Source: DAHUYF01 sp963838385 (lineage in GTDB: Bacteria; Pseudomonadota; Alphaproteobacteria; ATCC43930; CGMCC-115725). From it: 64,000 nt of DNA. The DNA is taken from assembly GCA_963838385.1 (NCBI GenBank), contig CAWIRE010000005.1, forward strand, positions 150,182 to 214,181, written 5' to 3'. A model generated the notes under the pieces. That model did no database searches, was not told the DNA's origin, and saw only the letters and a list, made by a program, of their open reading frames with translations. Below, piece by piece: positions 26,346-34,676 of the stretch. The first letter of the stretch is position 1, and each line of letters begins with the position of its first letter. Position numbers and translations under genes: made by a program.

Positions 26346-26732
26346 ATGGCGACGATTCTCGTGATCGACGACGATGCGGCGATGCGCCGACTCATCCTGC
26401 GCATCCTGAAGCCGACCGGGCACACGCTGCTCGAGGCGCGCGATGGCGCCGAGGGGCTGGCCGTGCTCGAGCGCCACGAGGCCGACCTCGTCATCACCGA
26501 CCTGCTCATGCCGCGCAAGGAGGGCATCGCGACCATGCGCGAGATCAGCGCCCGCCGGCCTGCGGTCAAGTTCCTGGCGATCTCGGCCGGCGGCGAGCTG
26601 CGCAGCCCGGCCTTTCTCGAGGTCGCCAAGGTCATGGGCGCCGAGGAGACGCTGGCGAAGCCGTTCAAGCCGCGGGCCCTGCTGGACGCGGTCGGACGGC
26701 TGCTGCCGCGGGGCGGGCCGCCTTCCGGCTGA
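26346..26732 (+). CDS. single-domain response regulator (CheY-like receiver)
   Basis: A 128-residue stand-alone receiver domain. The acidic pair is in VIDDDAAMRR, the phosphoacceptor Asp in LVITDLLMPRKEG, the conserved Ser in LAISAGG and the Lys in LAKPFKPR. There is no output domain, so it acts by protein contact or as a phosphate relay or sink. No kinase is adjacent. The ATG at 26346 has an AAGGAG site. It is divergent from eutB, with 77 bases between. Confidence 0.9.
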   Translation: MATILVIDDDAAMRRLILRILKPTGHTLLEARDGAEGLAVLERHEADLVITDLLMPRKEGIATMREISARRPAVKFLAISAGGELRSPAFLEVAKVMGAEETLAKPFKPRALLDAVGRLLPRGGPPSG

Positions 26733-26767
26733 CCGGCGTCGGGCGCGAAGGACGTGGCGAGTCGTCG

Positions 26768-29029
26768 TCAGAACAGCTTCGAGATCGTAATCCTGGCCAT
26801 GAGCGGCTCCAGCGGATGTTCGTGGATGTCGGCGCGCCCGTCCGGATAGGCAGAGATCTCGGATTGCAATCGGTCGACATACCAGAACTCGGCTGCCGGG
26901 GCGCGCGTATTGAGCAGATTGTAGATGCCGAAAGCGGCACCCCAGCCCGCCGGGAAAGCATAATGAACGTCGAGATTGAGCTGTCCGTATCCCTTGCCGT
27001 TGACCTGACCCGGCGCCGTGGGCGCGTTGGCACAGGACGTTGCCACGCCCGGGAAGTCATGCATGACGGTAGCGTCGTTGCAGGGTCCGGACGAGAGCGG
27101 ATAATTCCCCAGAAAACGATATTCGAGGCCGCCGCTCCACGGGCCGAGATCGTGCAGATAGAGCGCCAGCGAGCCGGCATCGTCGGGCGCATTGGCGATG
27201 TATTCGCCGAGGTGGCCCGTCCCGTCGTCGAAGGGCTGGGTGAAGCGCGCGTGGTTGGCCGAGAAGCTGCCGTAAAGCTCGAGCCATTGGTTGATCGCAT
27301 AGGTCGCGTTGAGTTCGAAGCCGTAGCGCTCGCTGGGCGGCCCGGCGACGTCCTGGCCGACATCCGGGTCGATGATCGTCTCCGATTGCTGCCAAAGGTT
27401 GTAGACCGCGAAGGTCAGGGTGACGCTCGGTAGCGGTTGCGCGCGCACGCCCACTTCTTCTCCCCATTGCTGCGCCAGCAGCGGTGTTTGCGGCAGGCCG
27501 AGGTCGACGCTCCGGTCCTGGTTGACGCCGCGCAGGTCGGCGCTGTGAAAGCCTTCGCCCGCCGACAGGTAGAATTCCAGGTCCTTCCTCGGCGTGAAGA
27601 TCAGGCTGGCCTTGGGTTGGACCAGTTGCTGGCCTCTGGCGCCGCCGTTGGTGTAGCCGGCCGTCTCATGCAGCGCCGCCAGCAAATCGTCGTCCGTGCC
27701 ATGCTGGTAATCGTCGCGGAGGCCGAGCACGCTGCGAAACCACGGCGTCCAATGGGTCGTCGCCTGCAGGTAGAGCGCGCCGGCGAACAGATTGACGTCG
27801 TCGTGATTGGCGAAGGACGCTGGATCGCCCGAAACCCCCGCCAGGCTCAACGGCACTTGGCCTGCGCTGGGCAGGCGGCCGACATCCAGGATGTCGTATC
27901 GCGTCAATCCGCCCATCAAGAACTCGCTGCGAAGCCCGCCGAGCGTAACCGGGACGGTGTAGGCCGCCGCGTTGCCGATCACGTTGCGATTCTCGAACTG
28001 GTCTTCCTGATCGCCGTGCACGGGATCGACGAGAAAATGCGTGAAGTCGTTGAACAGATTGAGCGAGTTGTAGATGTAGAAGGCGCTGGCGGTGAATTGC
28101 CCCACATCCAGCGTGGCATGGTAGTTCGCCGAGAGGCTGCCGCGCAGGGCATGGCCGCCATCGGTCGGATTGAGCGATCCGAAATAACCGATGTCGGACA
28201 CGGCGCGGAGCGGGATGTCCGTCGTGTTGGTCCAGACCTGGTGATAGAACATGCCGGTCAGCGAAAAGCCATTGTCCTGGCCAGCCTCGCTGTAGCGCAG
28301 GACGACATTCTCCTTGCGCGCATCGTCGGGAACCACGAATGGGCCGTCATAATGCTGCAGCTCAACGGCCTCGAGCAGATGCCCGAGGCCGACGGCCTGC
28401 GATTGCGCGCTGAAGAGGCGCCCGAAGCCCAGCGTGCCAATGGTCGCGGCAACCTGGTCCGGAATGGTGTCCCGATAGCCGATCCGCACCGAACCGACGG
28501 CGCCGAAATCTCCGACATTGGCGTAATAGGGTCCCTTGGTATAGGTGATCTCGTCGGCGAGCTCGGGGATCATGAAGTTCAGATCGGTGTAGCCCTGCCC
28601 ATGGGCGTGGGTGGGCTGGTTGATCGGCATGCCGTCGACATAGGTTTCGAGATCGGTGCCGTGGTCGAGATTGTAGCCGCGCATGAGATACTGGTTGGCC
28701 TTGCCCTCGCCGCTGTGCGAGGTCACGGTCAGGCCCGGGACGGTCTCGAGCAGCTGCCCCGGGCGATAGGCCGGCGTAAGCTGCAATTCCTGATCGTCGA
28801 CCACCCCTTCGCTGGCGGTCGATGCCGTGCCGAGCAGGTCCAGGCGTGGCGCCGTGACCGTGACTTCCTCCATCGGCTGGCTGTTGTCGGCCTGCTGCGC
28901 CAGCGCGGGGACGGCCGGGGCGAGCAAGGATGAGCCGGCCAGAAGACAGGTGGCACCGACGCGGCGTATGCCGGCGCCGGGCCACGCCTCAGCGCACGAC
29001 GCTCTGTGTCGAAGCTCTTGAATACCCAT
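26768..29029 (-). CDS. TonB-dependent outer-membrane receptor, cobalamin-riboswitch controlled
   Basis: A 753-residue outer-membrane receptor. It has a signal peptide ending ALAQ, then a TonB-box-like MEEVTVTAPRL, a plug domain (LLETVPGLTVTSHSGEGKANQYLMRGYNLDHGTD, ITYTKGPYYANVGDFGAVGSV), and a beta-barrel ending in an aromatic (ISKLF). Because a cobalamin riboswitch precedes it, the likely ligand is vitamin B12 or a related corrinoid, as for BtuB, although the sequence is not a close BtuB match by eye. ATG 29029 lies 132 bases after the riboswitch with a G-rich site. Neighbouring eutBC needs B12, which fits. Confidence 0.88.
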   Translation of the reverse strand: MGIQELRHRASCAEAWPGAGIRRVGATCLLAGSSLLAPAVPALAQQADNSQPMEEVTVTAPRLDLLGTASTASEGVVDDQELQLTPAYRPGQLLETVPGLTVTSHSGEGKANQYLMRGYNLDHGTDLETYVDGMPINQPTHAHGQGYTDLNFMIPELADEITYTKGPYYANVGDFGAVGSVRIGYRDTIPDQVAATIGTLGFGRLFSAQSQAVGLGHLLEAVELQHYDGPFVVPDDARKENVVLRYSEAGQDNGFSLTGMFYHQVWTNTTDIPLRAVSDIGYFGSLNPTDGGHALRGSLSANYHATLDVGQFTASAFYIYNSLNLFNDFTHFLVDPVHGDQEDQFENRNVIGNAAAYTVPVTLGGLRSEFLMGGLTRYDILDVGRLPSAGQVPLSLAGVSGDPASFANHDDVNLFAGALYLQATTHWTPWFRSVLGLRDDYQHGTDDDLLAALHETAGYTNGGARGQQLVQPKASLIFTPRKDLEFYLSAGEGFHSADLRGVNQDRSVDLGLPQTPLLAQQWGEEVGVRAQPLPSVTLTFAVYNLWQQSETIIDPDVGQDVAGPPSERYGFELNATYAINQWLELYGSFSANHARFTQPFDDGTGHLGEYIANAPDDAGSLALYLHDLGPWSGGLEYRFLGNYPLSSGPCNDATVMHDFPGVATSCANAPTAPGQVNGKGYGQLNLDVHYAFPAGWGAAFGIYNLLNTRAPAAEFWYVDRLQSEISAYPDGRADIHEHPLEPLMARITISKLF

Positions 29030-29041
29030 GTTCCCCCCGAA

Positions 29042-29070
29042 CGCGGATGGTCGACGCCCCACCATCCGCG
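29042..29070 (-). promoter_or_regulatory. hairpin immediately upstream of the receptor's ribosome-binding site
   Basis: A perfect 9-bp stem (CGCGGATGG with CCATCCGCG) closes an 11-base loop and ends one base before the GGGGGGAAC site of the TonB receptor gene. It lies between the cobalamin riboswitch and the start codon. It may form part of the expression platform, controlling access to the start site. This is inferred from position only. Confidence 0.45.
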
Positions 29071-29160
29071 AACGAAAGGAAACCGGTCTTGCCGAAGGGC
29101 GCGCAAACGCCCGACCGCCCCCCATCGAGACACCCCGCTCGACGCGTCCGCGAATGACCA

Positions 29161-29333
29161 CGGTGATGGCAGGTCTCCTGGCTCGCGGGTCCTTGCCTTG
29201 CGCCGCCTTCCCGGCTTTCGCCAGTGGCTTTCGTTGCGTTCGGCTCGCCGCTTACAGTTGCGGGGGCAGCCACGGCATCGGGCAGGGCGCCCTCACCGTG
29301 TTCCCATTCAATCCCCGAAGGGAACCATCACCG
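29161..29333 (-). ncRNA. cobalamin riboswitch
   Basis: Read on the minus strand, the segment has the conserved B12-riboswitch blocks in order: a GGGAACACGGTG block, the B12 box with GCTGCCCCCGCAACTGTAAG, GCCACTGG, CGGGAAGGC, and the closing GAGCCAGGAGACCTGCC. A 9-bp P1 stem pairs 29161-29169 with 29325-29333. Binding of adenosylcobalamin would repress the TonB-dependent receptor. Its 5' end lies six bases from the stop codon of the upstream HpnL-like gene, so its promoter is inside that gene or the RNA is co-transcribed with it. Confidence 0.95.
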
Positions 29334-29339
29334 AAAAGC

Positions 29340-30353
29340 CTAAGGCTTGCTGCCGGGCGGCGTCAACGGGCTCGGCACGGCCTCGGGCACGCTGCGGCTG
29401 CGCAGCAGCCGGTGGCTTTCCAGCACCTGCCAGGCGATGAGCGCCGGCGCGCCGATGATGAGGTCGCGCGCGCGCTTCAACAGCGACAGCGCGAGCGCGA
29501 TCTCGGGCGAGAGGCCGAAGGCGCCGCCGAGCATGATATAGGCGCCTTCCTGGACGCCGACCGCGTTCGGCACGGCAAAGGCCACGCTGCGCGCGGCGTA
29601 GAGCAGACTCTCGATGACGATCACGGCGTCGATGCCGAGCGGGGCGCCCATCAGACGAAGGGCGAGCCAGGCCTCGACGCTGCTGGCGACCCAGGCGGTC
29701 CAGTGAAGCAGCGCACACAGAGCGAGCGCGTGCGGGCGGCGGTAGATCGCGTGGATCTCGAGGAAGAGCGGCTGCGGCTCTTGGGCGGCATCCTTGCTCC
29801 AGCGCTGCGCGATCCGCCGGAGGAGGCTCTCCATGCGGCCGAGCGCGTGGCGCTGGACGAGGATGAAGAGCGCCACCGCGACCATCCCCGCCACGATGCC
29901 GATCGCCACCCAGCCGATCAGCGGATCATCCGGCTTCAGCCGCGCCAGCAGCAGCAGGCCGAGCGCGGTGTATCCGAGCTGCCCCGCCACTTCGAGGGTG
30001 AGGTCGACGATGGTCGAGGCGGTGGCGGCGGTGCCGCCGACGCCCAGCAGCGTCGCCGCGCGGGCACCCATCACGAAGCCGCCGAGCTGCGACAGCGGCA
30101 GCAGCTCGGCGCCGGAATCGCGGATGAGCCGGCCCCAGACGAAGGCCCGCAGCGGCGCCCGACGCGGCGACAGCACATACCAGCAGAGCCCGAGCAGCAC
30201 GATGCCGGCGAGATGATAGGCGATGATCGCGAGGAAGCCGGCCCAGCCCACCGCCAGCAGCGCATGGACGACCGCGCCGAGGCCGAAATAGCCGACCAGC
30301 GCCGTGCCCAGCAGCAGGCCGCCGAGCGCGAGCAGGATCGTGACGGTCTTCAT
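29340..30353 (-). CDS. HpnL-like / lysylphosphatidylglycerol-synthase-type flippase-domain membrane protein
   Basis: A 337-residue integral membrane protein with six or more hydrophobic helices. It matches the UPF0104/AglD-like family and particularly HpnL, by PLSQLGGFVMGARAATLLG, SVAFAVPNAVGVQEGAYIMLGGAFGLSPEIALALSL and RARDLIIGAPALIAWQ. HpnL proteins are linked to hopanoid lipid transport. Other hopanoid genes are not in the window. ATG 30353 is chosen because the hydrophobic start MKTVTILLALGG follows. It lies 34 bases after the ferritin-like gene on the same strand. Confidence 0.82.
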   Translation of the reverse strand: MKTVTILLALGGLLLGTALVGYFGLGAVVHALLAVGWAGFLAIIAYHLAGIVLLGLCWYVLSPRRAPLRAFVWGRLIRDSGAELLPLSQLGGFVMGARAATLLGVGGTAATASTIVDLTLEVAGQLGYTALGLLLLARLKPDDPLIGWVAIGIVAGMVAVALFILVQRHALGRMESLLRRIAQRWSKDAAQEPQPLFLEIHAIYRRPHALALCALLHWTAWVASSVEAWLALRLMGAPLGIDAVIVIESLLYAARSVAFAVPNAVGVQEGAYIMLGGAFGLSPEIALALSLLKRARDLIIGAPALIAWQVLESHRLLRSRSVPEAVPSPLTPPGSKP

Positions 30354-30387
30354 CGTCCTGCCCGGGAGGCTGCCCGGCCGCGGCAGC

Positions 30388-32142
30388 TCACCTCGCCGGC
30401 TCGGCCGAACGCTTCCTGCCCGACCAGAGCCTGAGGCTCGCCAGCGCGATATCGGCAAGACGCGGCAGGAAAGCGGGGCGCAGCAGGCCCTCATCCATGA
30501 CGCTCATGCGCCGCGCGTTCTCGGCGTAGCAATCCTCGAGGAAGCGGCGGAAGGTGAAGCCGTCGAGGAAGACGCTGGCCTGGGTGGCCGAGAAATCCTT
30601 GCCGTCATTCGCCTGGGCGCCGCGCCGGGCGGTCCCGAGCAGCCGCTTCAGCGCGCGGACATAGAAGCGCAGCGAGGCGGCGGCGCGGCGCCAGCGCGCG
30701 CCCTTGCCCTGCTGCACCTGGCGCCAGGCCATCCAGTTCACGAAGAAGACGATGTGCCGCGTCTCCTCGTACATCAGCGTCTCGAAGATCGCGAACATCT
30801 CCTTGGGCAAGAACCCGGATTCCTGGGCGATCTTGAAGACGCCGAATCCCAGGAAGGAATCCATGCATTCGCCGAAACCGAAATCCTTGAAGGCGGTCTC
30901 GATGTCGGCGGGCAGCGGATCGAGCGCGTGCTCCGTCACCTCGATGCCATAGCGCCGGATCATGACGCGGATCAGCTCGGCATGCCGCGTCTCCTCGACG
31001 CCCTGCAGGTCGATCGCCTGCTTCAGCACGGGATCGTCGACGGTGACCGAGAACGCCTTGACGATCGCCCCCGCGCGCAGCTCCGTATGCAGCACTTCCT
31101 GCCAGAACGGCACCGAGCGCAGGCGCTGCAGGGCCGCCTCGTCGAGCTCCGGCCAGGGCAGCTCCTCCGGCACATAATGCTGGTAGGTGTCGTTGAAATG
31201 CTTGCAGAAGAGCGCCTTGTGCGCCTCCGAGCCGATCGCCACCGCGCCCGGCTTGGCCTTGCCCATGAAGCGCCGCGCCAGGCGGACCAGGCCCGGCACG
31301 AAGCGCGGCCGCAGCAGGCGCGGATCGTAGCCCGCGAGGCGCCGGTCGTTCTCCGCGAGGCAGATCTCCATCAGCTCGGGCGGCGTCACCTCGACCCCCA
31401 CCGATTTGCTGCCGGTGACGGTGAAGTTGTTGTCCTGGGGCGCGCCGCCGAGGTCGCGCGCGATGCCGATGCGCTCCCAGATCAGGAACGCCCAGACGGC
31501 GAGGATCTTCGCCTGGAAGAGCGGCTTCTTCCACCACGGCAGGTTGCGCCGGTGCCAGGCGACCCAATTGACGAAGAAGGTGATATGGCGACCTTCCTCC
31601 TGCATCACCGGCTCGAAGGTGTCGACCAGATCCGGCGGGAAGTAGCCCGAGCGCCTGGCCAGCTCGAACAGGCCGAAGGCGAAGAAGCTGTCGATGCACT
31701 CGCTGTAGCCGGTCACCATGAAGGCCCATTCCGGGTCGCGCGGCGCGACATACTCCGGCTCCGGGGCGAGCTTGATGCCGTAAGCCTCGACCAGATTGGC
31801 CAGCACCGTCTTGTGCCGCGCCTCCTCGAAGCCGTTGAGCTCGATCGCCTGGCGCAGCAGCGGGTCGCTGACGGTCTCGGCATAGCTCTGCACCCGCCGG
31901 CTGGCCTTGCCCTCGGTCTGGACCGCGATGTCCCAGATCGGCAGGCTCACCAGCCGCTCGCGCGCCTCGGCATCGAGCGCCGGCCAATCGATGACCGCCG
32001 GCTTGTAGGGGTTGAAGGTGTCGAGCAGCATCCGGCTGAACAGCCGCTTGTGCTGCTCGCTGCCGGGGCGGATCGGCCCAGGGTCGTCGCCGCCCCAATG
32101 GCGTGCGGCGCGATCGGCCTCGTCGATGGTGGTCGCCTTCAT
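30388..32142 (-). CDS. tandem-duplicated ferritin-like (diiron) protein
   Basis: A 584-residue protein made of two homologous halves. Half 1 has GFEEARHK, GYSECIDSFFAFGLF, MQEEGRHITFFVNWVAWHRR and CLAENDRRL. Half 2 has GVEETRHAE, GFGECMDSFLGFGVF, MYEETRHIVFFVNWMAWRQV and CYAENARRM. The paired E-E-x-R-H motifs look like diiron ligands of the ferritin-like four-helix bundle (rubrerythrin or ribonucleotide reductase R2 relatives). The function is unknown; oxidase or hydroxylase chemistry on a lipid or metal storage are both possible. Neighbours are the HpnL-like gene downstream and the copper chaperone upstream. Confidence 0.82.
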   Translation of the reverse strand: MKATTIDEADRAARHWGGDDPGPIRPGSEQHKRLFSRMLLDTFNPYKPAVIDWPALDAEARERLVSLPIWDIAVQTEGKASRRVQSYAETVSDPLLRQAIELNGFEEARHKTVLANLVEAYGIKLAPEPEYVAPRDPEWAFMVTGYSECIDSFFAFGLFELARRSGYFPPDLVDTFEPVMQEEGRHITFFVNWVAWHRRNLPWWKKPLFQAKILAVWAFLIWERIGIARDLGGAPQDNNFTVTGSKSVGVEVTPPELMEICLAENDRRLAGYDPRLLRPRFVPGLVRLARRFMGKAKPGAVAIGSEAHKALFCKHFNDTYQHYVPEELPWPELDEAALQRLRSVPFWQEVLHTELRAGAIVKAFSVTVDDPVLKQAIDLQGVEETRHAELIRVMIRRYGIEVTEHALDPLPADIETAFKDFGFGECMDSFLGFGVFKIAQESGFLPKEMFAIFETLMYEETRHIVFFVNWMAWRQVQQGKGARWRRAAASLRFYVRALKRLLGTARRGAQANDGKDFSATQASVFLDGFTFRRFLEDCYAENARRMSVMDEGLLRPAFLPRLADIALASLRLWSGRKRSAEPAR

Positions 32143-32152
32143 CGGCGCCTTC

Positions 32153-32623
32153 CTACATCTTCATGCCCGGCATGTCACCTGGCGCCCCGGCGCCGGGCTT
32201 CCGGACCATGACGGTCACCGTCATGGCCCCGGCCTTCTGGAAGGTGAGGGTCAGCGGGAAGCTCTCCCCGGCCGTCAGCGGATGCGCCAGTCCGACGAGC
32301 ATGATGTGCATGCCGCCGGGCTTGAACGCGGCACTGCCGCCGGCCTTGACTGGAACCGAGTCCAGCGGCCGCATCTTCATCACGCCGTTGTCGTTGAGCG
32401 TGGTGTGGAGCTCGGCCTTGGCCGCCGCCGGGGTGGAGGCGCCGGTCAGCCGGTCATCGTCCTTGCCGTGATTGACGATCTCGAGATAGACCGCGCCGTT
32501 ATGCGCCGAGCTGGGGGTGGCGCGCGCCCAGGCATGGCTGATCGCGATGTCGGCGGCCGATTGCGCCTGCGCCGCGCCGATGAGCGCCAGGCAGAATACC
32601 GAAATGAGAGCGAGACTGCGCAT
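32153..32623 (-). CDS. PCu(A)C copper chaperone
   Basis: Periplasmic copper chaperone of 156 residues with a signal peptide ending near AAQA. The full copper-binding pattern H-x10-M-x21-H-x-M is present as H73, M84, H106 and M108. The C-terminus is Met-rich (GDMPGMKM). Such proteins deliver Cu(I) to the CuA site of cytochrome oxidases. Here the nearby quinol oxidase (46508-50550) lacks CuA, so its partner is probably encoded elsewhere. Confidence 0.93.
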   Translation of the reverse strand: MRSLALISVFCLALIGAAQAQSAADIAISHAWARATPSSAHNGAVYLEIVNHGKDDDRLTGASTPAAAKAELHTTLNDNGVMKMRPLDSVPVKAGGSAAFKPGGMHIMLVGLAHPLTAGESFPLTLTFQKAGAMTVTVMVRKPGAGAPGDMPGMKM

Positions 32624-32792
32624 GGGGCGGCTCCTGTGCCGGACTGGCCGGCAACCCTCGGGCCGTCGGCATCGGGACGCGCCATAGCGCCCGCGCCCGC
32701 CGAAAGCCAGCCCGGGACGACGGACCGGCGGCGCGCGAAAAAGAACCCGCCGCGGCCGCGGCGGGCCCAGTCGAGGCGGGGAGGGAGCGGGG

Positions 32793-33131
32793 TCAGACCT
32801 TCAGCTGCGTCCTCGTCTCGTGGTCGAGATGACCGGTGGCCTTGAGCCCGTGCTGCTGCTGGAACTGCTTCAGCGCCGCCTCTGTCTTGGGCCCCCACTT
32901 GCCGTCGACGGTGAGCTTGGCGCCGTTGTTGTTGAGCGCCTGCTGCACGCTGGCGACGTGCTTGTGCGACATCATGGCGTGATGGTGGTGGTGGTGGTGA
33001 TGGTGCATCGTCGTGGCCGGCGGCGCCGCGGCCGGCTCGGCGGCGACGGCCGGTGCCAGGGCGATGACCGCTCCCGCCATGCCCATGACGGCGGCGATGC
33101 CTGCCGCCCGTATCGTGTTCAGCTTGCTCAT
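32793..33131 (-). CDS. exported His-rich peptidoglycan-binding-domain protein
   Basis: A 112-residue protein with a signal peptide (MSKLNTIRAAGIAAVMGMAG, then a hydrophobic core to AVAA). A run of nine histidines at residues 43-51 is followed by MMSHKH. The C-terminus is a PG_binding_1 domain: VQQALNNNGAKLTVDGKWGPKTEAALKQFQ. It probably attaches to peptidoglycan and binds metal through the His run. The copper chaperone gene lies 169 bases downstream on the same strand. Confidence 0.85.
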   Translation of the reverse strand: MSKLNTIRAAGIAAVMGMAGAVIALAPAVAAEPAAAPPATTMHHHHHHHHHAMMSHKHVASVQQALNNNGAKLTVDGKWGPKTEAALKQFQQQHGLKATGHLDHETRTQLKV

Positions 33132-33456
33132 CGGATCCTCTCTGTCCAGGCCATGGGCCGTGCCGCGTCGGGTGCGACGCTTGGTCGCGAGCCAGGCCTT
33201 TCGACCGGCACTAGACCACGCCCGGCATCACAGGACGGTTTCCGCAAGATGAAATCGCGTTAATCCGCGCCGTCAGCGGCAGCCGCGCGGCCCACCTTCC
33301 CGTTGATCGGCGTCGGCCTCGTGCTCGCCATCCCGGCGACGCTCGGGCTGCGGCGGCTCGATCGAGCGCCGCAGCAAGTTCGGTCCATACAATGCAGCGG
33401 TCGAGATTGGTGGCCAGCGCGCAGGTTGCCAGGGTCCTCCGGCGGCTGCATGATCT
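33132..33456. other. intergenic gap
   Basis: No gene is supported in these 325 bases. A short plus-strand stretch around 33290-33365 would encode TFPLIGVGLVLAIPATLGLRR, which resembles a membrane-permease helix and may be a decayed fragment. There is no ribosome-binding site or continuation, so it is not called. Confidence 0.4.
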
Positions 33457-33837
33457 CTAGGGCAGGCGCTTGCCCTCTTTGCCGCTGAGCCAGCGCTCGA
33501 GCCAGCGATCGACCGCCGCGGTCGTCGGTGCCGCGGCCTCGCCGCCGTCGCCTTGCACCTTCATCGCCGCGCGCCTCTCGTATCGCACCCGCTGATCCTC
33601 GCGCGCCGCTTCCGCCAGCGTGTCGAGGAGCGCCTGCAGCCGCTTGCGGTGCTCCCGGCGCTCGTCTTCCGAGGCCGGCTCCGGCCATTCGACGCCGAGC
33701 AGATGCCCGAGCTCGATCAGCTCGTCCTCGAGATCGTCGCGCAGCGCATCGGCGCACAGCGCGGCGTAATGCGGAATGCCGGCATGCAACGTCCTGCGCA
33801 GATTCTCGACGACGACCTCGGGCGAGGGTGATGGCAT
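33457..33837 (-). CDS. conserved-looking hypothetical protein
   Basis: A 126-residue acidic helical protein (RRTLHAGIPHYAALCADALRDDLEDELIEL, then a charged coiled region REHRKRLQALLDTLAEAARE) that I do not recognise. ATG 33837 is chosen as the first methionine of the charged protein; the frame runs to 33876. It is divergent from the TetR gene. Coding bias matches the chromosome, with GC-rich third positions. Confidence 0.6.
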   Translation of the reverse strand: MPSPSPEVVVENLRRTLHAGIPHYAALCADALRDDLEDELIELGHLLGVEWPEPASEDERREHRKRLQALLDTLAEAAREDQRVRYERRAAMKVQGDGGEAAAPTTAAVDRWLERWLSGKEGKRLP

Positions 33838-33949
33838 GGCGCTGCTCTCGGCAAACGGATCGACACATCGAAGCACGAGAGACCTAAAGATTGTTTAACC
33901 GGCGGCCGCCTCCGGACGCTCGGGCGCCACCGCGTGCCCGGCAGCGCTC

Positions 33950-33974
33950 TTGACAAAAAGGCGGAATTTGTCAA
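33950..33974. promoter_or_regulatory. inverted repeat, likely TetR operator overlapping a -35 element
   Basis: A perfect 8-bp inverted repeat TTGACAAA / TTTGTCAA with a nine-base spacer ends ten bases before the start of the TetR gene. The left arm contains TTGACA, a good -35 hexamer. TetR-family proteins usually bind such sites to repress their own operon, so autoregulation of the TetR-xanthine-dehydrogenase operon is inferred. Confidence 0.7.
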
Positions 33975-33983
33975 ATATGTCCA

Positions 33984-34664
33984 ATGAGCACGCGGGAGCG
34001 CATCCTGGATGCGGCGATGGAAGTCTTCGCGCGGTTCGGATTTCGGCGGGCATCGATGGATCAGGTCGCCCAGGAGGCCGGGCTGACGCGCCAGGCGGTC
34101 TATCATCATTTCAGAAGCAAGGAGGCGCTGTTCCGGGCCGCGGTCGAGGCGCTGCACGAGGGCGCGTTCGCGGCCGAGGTTGAGGCCGGAAGGGCGAGCG
34201 AGGCCGCAGGCGACAGCCTTGCGGACATTCTCGCGGCGCAGATCGACGCCCGTTTTCGCTATATCGTCTGTTGCCTCACGGAAACGTCCGAGGCCGACGA
34301 GCTCCTGTCCGAGCGTCAGCTCCAGACCCGCGACCTCACCCAGGCCTTCGTCGAAAGCCATATCGGTCTGCATGCCGAGACCATCGACCGCGTCTGCGCG
34401 GCGCAGGGCTTGCGACTGCGCGGCGGAATGACCGCGCTCGAGCTCGCGCGCTGCCTTCAGATCGCGATCCGAAGCTTCAGCGATCTTCGCTTCGACGCCG
34501 GCGCGCTCGCCGATCTCGGACAGATGGTCCGGCTGATCGCGCGGGGGGCCGTCGAGCCCCGTGCGGCGCCGCCGCGCGCCTCGCGCCGGGCGAAACCTCG
34601 CGACGGCAAGACGCGGCGCTCGCGGCGCAAATCCCGGCCGCGGCCATCCCGCTCCCGCAGCTGA
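33984..34664 (+). CDS. TetR family transcriptional regulator
   Basis: A 226-residue repressor with the N-terminal helix-turn-helix RERILDAAMEVFARFGFRRASMDQVAQEAGLTRQAVYHHFRSKEALFRA. The ligand-binding domain follows, then an unusual basic tail of about 27 residues rich in Arg, Lys and Ser. No Shine-Dalgarno site is seen before the ATG at 33984; the start lies ten bases after the operator, so the mRNA may be nearly leaderless. It precedes the oxidoreductase genes by 12 bases and probably controls them. Confidence 0.92.
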   Translation: MSTRERILDAAMEVFARFGFRRASMDQVAQEAGLTRQAVYHHFRSKEALFRAAVEALHEGAFAAEVEAGRASEAAGDSLADILAAQIDARFRYIVCCLTETSEADELLSERQLQTRDLTQAFVESHIGLHAETIDRVCAAQGLRLRGGMTALELARCLQIAIRSFSDLRFDAGALADLGQMVRLIARGAVEPRAAPPRASRRAKPRDGKTRRSRRKSRPRPSRSRS

Positions 34665-34676
34665 AGGAGGTCGCCG

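Noticed and set aside
33290..33365. Permease-like peptide TFPLIGVGLVLAIPATLGLRR
   Set aside because: The match is short, has no start, ribosome-binding site or continuation, and hydrophobic stretches arise easily by chance in GC-rich DNA. Noted only in the gap entry.
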